DNA of 64,000 bases. Source: Pseudisothecium myosuroides. Taxonomy: Eukaryota; Streptophyta; Bryopsida; Hypnales; Lembophyllaceae. The notes below the pieces were generated by a model. It did not search any database. It saw nothing but the letters and a program-made list of their open reading frames with translations, and was not told the origin of the DNA. The translations under genes and the position numbers were made by a program. How positions within the stretch are numbered: position 1 is the first letter of the stretch; each line of letters opens with the position of its first letter. The stretch spans positions 30,049,288 to 30,113,287 of the forward strand of contig OX637288.1 in assembly GCA_951799445.1 (NCBI GenBank), read 5' to 3'. Below, in pieces: positions 60,221 through 64,000 of the stretch.

Positions 60221-60524
60221 CATTAGAGAAAATTTCAAGCCTCCAGAGGTTTGCTCTGCAGCCCTCTAAAGTACCTTGAAATTTGTTTGTTTTTTGCTGA
60301 AAAAATTGTTTTCACCCTATTCCCGCCCACCTGAAACTACAGTTGCGGTGGCAGTGGCGCGGGAACCGAGTTTTACGAGTTAAAAAATAAATAAATAAAT
60401 AAATAAAAATCGTGAAATCTAACTGCTCACTGTGGCACTTTTATGGAGTGACAAACCAAGTTTTGAAATAGCTTGGTTTGTCACTCTGGAGCAGCCCTCC
60501 AGAGGGCTGAAATTTCCTCTAATG
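60221..60524. mobile_element. CATTAGAG-family foldback MITE, 304 bp
   Basis: It starts CATTAGAGAAAATTTCAAGC and ends GGGCTGAAATTTCCTCTAATG, with inner gcagccctc arms and an aaataaat microsatellite core. It is the reverse-orientation relative of 35163-35524. Confidence 0.8.
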
Positions 60525-60637
60525 TAGCCTTTTGTCATTCCTAGTCATATTTGTCTTATGAGATTTGTATCACATGAATAATAGAAAAATGACAATTCTA
60601 TATTTAGGTTTTGAAATGAAGTGAAGGTGTATATACA

Positions 60638-61822
60638 TTAACCTCTAAAGTTCCAAGGCCTATTTTAGGGGTCAAAAATGTCAAAAGTTGCTCAAAATTG
60701 TCATTTTTAGTGTAAAGAGCACTAAAATTTTAAATGGATATTTTTGGCATACTTAAACATAGGATCCTACAATAGACTATAATAAAAATGTGTGGTAAAA
60801 AATTTAGATACTTTGAGTGCATAGATTGCAAGATAAACACGTTCAAAGTAAAGAAATCATTTTCATTACAGGAAATCTACACCTTGTGGAAAGCCATCAT
60901 GGGTTTGGGCAGATGTGCAAATACAATGGGAATTGTATATGTATAATTTAAATTGGAATCCCGACGGCAATACGAGGCACATGGGTTGACTTCTCACCTT
61001 ACAAATTTCTTGACGGACTTTTTGGGCTAATATTTTTTTTTAATGCACGTTTTCATGCATGCATTCAGTCCAAACATGGCCTAAAATTTTCTCTAATGTT
61101 GGAGGTACTGCGGCAACTAGTTCACAAGACTTTGAATTATTTTAATTTATAAATTTTGCACTCTAGATTTTGACTTAAATTTATTTTACCATGAATAATT
61201 AAGTTGAAAATATTTAAAAAATAATTTAACAAAATAATTTGATTTTAAATCTTTTTAAATTGTAGAAGAAGGTATGTGATAGAGGAAAAATCTAAATCAT
61301 TAATAGTTTTGAGATGGAATTAAAATAATCTAATACTAATGGTGAGATTCTTCTAACAATCAAAATTAATCTTGTGAAACTTTTGGTTTTGAATTAATGT
61401 GAAAATTGAGCTCAAAATCAAACCTTCTATGTTATTTTTTCAAAAAAATGTTTTAATTAGCTACAAAACAAAATGCTTCATAACTTTCACATCACAAATC
61501 CAAATGGAATGAATAAAAACTTTTAATGTAGACAAAAATGCAATCTATGAGAAATAAAAAAAATCATGTTTTATTTCAAGTTTTTGTGAATTTTTTTTTG
61601 CCTGCCAATTTCAATTTGGGCCTTAACTTCAATTTTGTGGTATAATTTTGCTTCCAAGCACCAATTGAATTAAAATTAAGGTCCAAGAAAGCTAATAAGC
61701 TAATAAGTTTTTCTATCTTATGAGAAAGTTTCAAATAGTTTCACCAAAAATTGAGCTCATAGGAACCTAGTACTTGAAATCTATTTTTTCCCCAAGGTAA
61801 CAAATGGCACTTTAGGGGTTAA
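60638..61822. mobile_element. piggyBac-like MITE, 0.9-kb class, enlarged copy
   Basis: TTAA CCTCTAAAGTTCCAAGG opens it and GGCACTTTAGGGG TTAA closes it, 1185 bp. It shares the ggatcctac, gtgtggtaaaaaattta and gattgcaag blocks with 39236-40173. It is longer, partly because 60890-61105 looks foreign: it ends in a CATTAGAG-family terminus, aaaattttctctaatg, at 61084-61101. It has no transposase. Confidence 0.7.
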
Positions 61823-62423
61823 AACACAATTTGGTGTGGTCTACAATTAAGTGTAATTATCCTTTGAGTCTTCCTCCATTCATAACATTCTTTACTAATA
61901 ATACTATAATACTACTAGAGTCCTTTTCAACCTCGAGGGAACCCAAGTATCAAAAATAAAATAAAATGAAGTGGCCAAAGTTTTATAGCTTACAAAATGA
62001 GTATTTTCTTTAAATCAACTTGTACTTTGGGACTCTATAATAGTAATTGGGGACCATCCATTACCTTAAATTAGGCTGGTATTTTTTGGGTTTTTTTTAG
62101 TAATTTAAAAAATAAAATTATTTATGTTTTAGTTTAGTTTAGTTTTTACTTTTTTTATTACATTGCGTCCCCCGGTCACATGTTTAGTACGGTCGGAAAG
62201 CCCTCAATAAGACTAAGGGGTGTATGGGCTTTGTTTTGTGGGGTTGGACCTATGGTGTGAAAGTTATTTGATTTTGAAGTTTTTATAAATTAAGAACTTA
62301 CTTTTATTTTTACTTTGGTTGTGGCAACAACACAAGGCACACTAGTGATCATTAGCTTAGAATGTTTTGTTCTACCTTATAACCATTCAATTCACCTTGA
62401 GCACTTTTCTATACTACCAGTAC

Positions 62424-62618
62424 TACAGTAGAACCTTTCTAAGTTGATTGGTCCCGGACTGGTCTGACAGATTGATTTATAGAGGTTTGTTGACTTAGAG
62501 AGGGTCATTTTTAGTCACAGCCTTTGTTATGAGGCCTAGTTCGGAACTGGTCTGACATGATTAGTTTACAGAGGTTTATCAACTTTAGAGAGGATCAACT
62601 TAGAGAAGTTCTACTGTA
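62424..62618. mobile_element. pogo/Emigrant-like MITE, copy 2 (TA target)
   Basis: TACAGTAGAACCTTTCTAAG opens it and CTTAGAGAAGTTCTACTGTA closes it, an inverted repeat including TA at each end. Internal ggtctgaca and agagaggNtc motifs recur. It is the partner of 152-343. Confidence 0.75.
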
Positions 62619-63022
62619 TCTCTATCATTTCATATTCCCACATAAACCAACATATGATTTCTTTCTAAAAAAACCTCTTCCCAATGGCTAAAGAATGCTG
62701 AACACAATTTAGTACAAGAAAATTATTTTGAGGACATTGATATACAAAGTGCAAATTAGTTGAATATCAACTTAAAAAGAAAGTTCATCAAATGAGGAAT
62801 GTGTAGACAAGCTTAACCCTATACTACAACAGACAACAAAAATTATCCAATGAATGATTTTATAGAGTTCCCGCAAAAAATTAAAATGCACCTATTCATT
62901 CAATGATTGTTTCATTTTGGGGGGTCTTATTTACTGGAAAAAAGGTAACTTTATTCTAGTAGCAAAACATCTTACAAAACCTAAAAATCAAATGTTTTTT
63001 TTTGTCTACATACCTTTGTGAC

Positions 63023-63305
63023 AAGGTAAGAGGTCCATAAAGCATCCATTTTCCCTTGAAAGACAAATGGAATTGGCATTTAACCCAATTTGTTTCATAT
63101 TTTCAGAGCTTTGAGGAATTAGTTATGAATTTTTGAAGTTGAAATGCAATACGGTAGTCACTAAAAGCGTCAACCTCCTGAAATGTACACTATCTATACA
63201 TTATATGTACACCGCTGGTGCACTGGAAAAACAAAACGTACAAGTAGTTCACATTTAGGAGGTAAATGCTTTTAGAGCCCAAGCGCTTTATGGACCTCCT
63301 ACCTT
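63023..63305. mobile_element. AAGGTAGGAGG-family MITE, best-preserved ends
   Basis: It starts AAGGTAAGAGGTCCATAAAG and ends CTTTATGGACCTCCTACCTT, a 20-base terminal inverted repeat with one mismatch, 283 bp. The interior is homologous to 32906-33222. Confidence 0.8.
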
Positions 63306-64000
63306 ACGTCTCGTCGCTGAAGTAAAATGCCACTCAGGAAAATTACTTGGATCAAGAACCTAGAAAGTCTGCACTAAAGGTGGATTTTAAACCCATTTGG
63401 ATAATCACCCACTAAATCAACCTTGATTATCTAAAATCTATCTTATTTCAAGATTTGAATCAAATTATTGGTGGGAAACTGGCTGTGTTTATCACAGTTA
63501 CCAGGCTGGCATGTCTTCTGTTAACGGACAAGTCTCCGAACAATAATCCAGATTTAGGTAAATTAGAGCAACTCACACCAGTAATTTTAATTTATTTTTC
63601 AGTTTTTATAGGCAACGCACAAAGCAATGCACAGGGGGAGTGGTGAAGCTATTTACAGCCAATGACATGGGTGAAACATTTAAATTGTGGAGGAAAATAT
63701 ATTTATTCATCCAAAAGTTTGTAAAGTCATCCATAATAGAGAAATATTGTCCTTGGATTACATGGCAATTGAGTGATTTCATCCTTTGAAATAGGATAAT
63801 CTATTGTTCAACATTCCTTCCAAAAAATTATATCACTTTAATTTAAGCAATAAATTGCCCCCCAAAAAGCATTTGTTCAAATTCGTCCTAGCCTTTGGAA
63901 GGACATTGCGGAGTTGGAAATGGATTTTAAGTGATCTACAATCTTGTTCACACTGATCAATATTCAATAAATTATGACATTTGTGCTTAGGATTTGACAT
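63306..64000. other. intergenic, nothing recognised
   Basis: AT-rich sequence to the window end. The + frame 63455-63646 has no recognisable features. Confidence 0.35.

Noticed and set aside
1..64000. CRISPR array, tRNA/rRNA genes, bacterial operons, LTR retrotransposon or virus-derived genes
   Set aside because: No regularly spaced identical repeats with unique spacers, no cloverleaf or rRNA core sequences, and no reverse transcriptase, integrase or capsid motifs were seen in any frame.

Overview
This is a nuclear window from a land plant. It is AT-rich and gene-poor, with intron-rich genes in a background dense with small DNA transposons. The gene set is plant-specific: a SPINDLY-type O-glycosyltransferase with TPRs, a xyloglucan endotransglucosylase/hydrolase (XTH), and a plant-type TBC RabGAP. 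The exact lineage cannot be fixed by reading alone. I lean to an early-diverging land plant such as a bryophyte, because the XTH has unusual features and no vascular-plant-specific gene is visible, but that is inference. No tRNA, rRNA, CRISPR or organellar sequence was recognised.

Layout. 1-2.9 kb: repeats and a small orphan ORF on the + strand (2508-2864) that follows a degenerate minisatellite. 7.4-13.4 kb (-): RabGAP with ten exons, a triplicated 274-bp repeat in intron 1 and two small transposons in other introns. 14-22 kb: no genes, but several MITE families, including piggyBac-like, Tourist-like and Stowaway-like elements. 22.4-28.3 kb (+): two related hAT-type transposase genes. One is strongly decayed; the other is nearly intact, with two in-frame amber stops and one intron. 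A peculiar interleaved pair of inverted repeats lies between them. 29-42 kb: no convincing genes. This part holds a CACTA-type palindrome, an 8-bp-TSD foldback, a tandem duplication in which one copy carries three transposon insertions absent from the other, and a transposon nested inside another. 42.9-49.8 kb (-): a complete SPINDLY gene with 18 coding exons (970 aa), with 5' UTR and promoter reaching about 51.8 kb. 53.2-55.1 kb: MITE and two tandem arrays. 55.2-57.8 kb (-): four-exon XTH of 356 aa with an Ala/Pro/Thr repeat linker. 58-64 kb: repeats only.

The three intact genes have no evident common pathway. They act in vesicle traffic (RabGAP), nuclear/cytoplasmic protein O-fucosylation (SPY) and wall remodelling (XTH). 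The strongest unifying signal is a set of elements with TTAA at both ends and CCCCTAAA-type termini. These have the hallmarks of piggyBac-superfamily MITEs, and at least eight copies of several length classes are scattered through intergenic and intronic DNA. All exon boundaries given were read by hand from GT/AG sites and reading-frame continuity.
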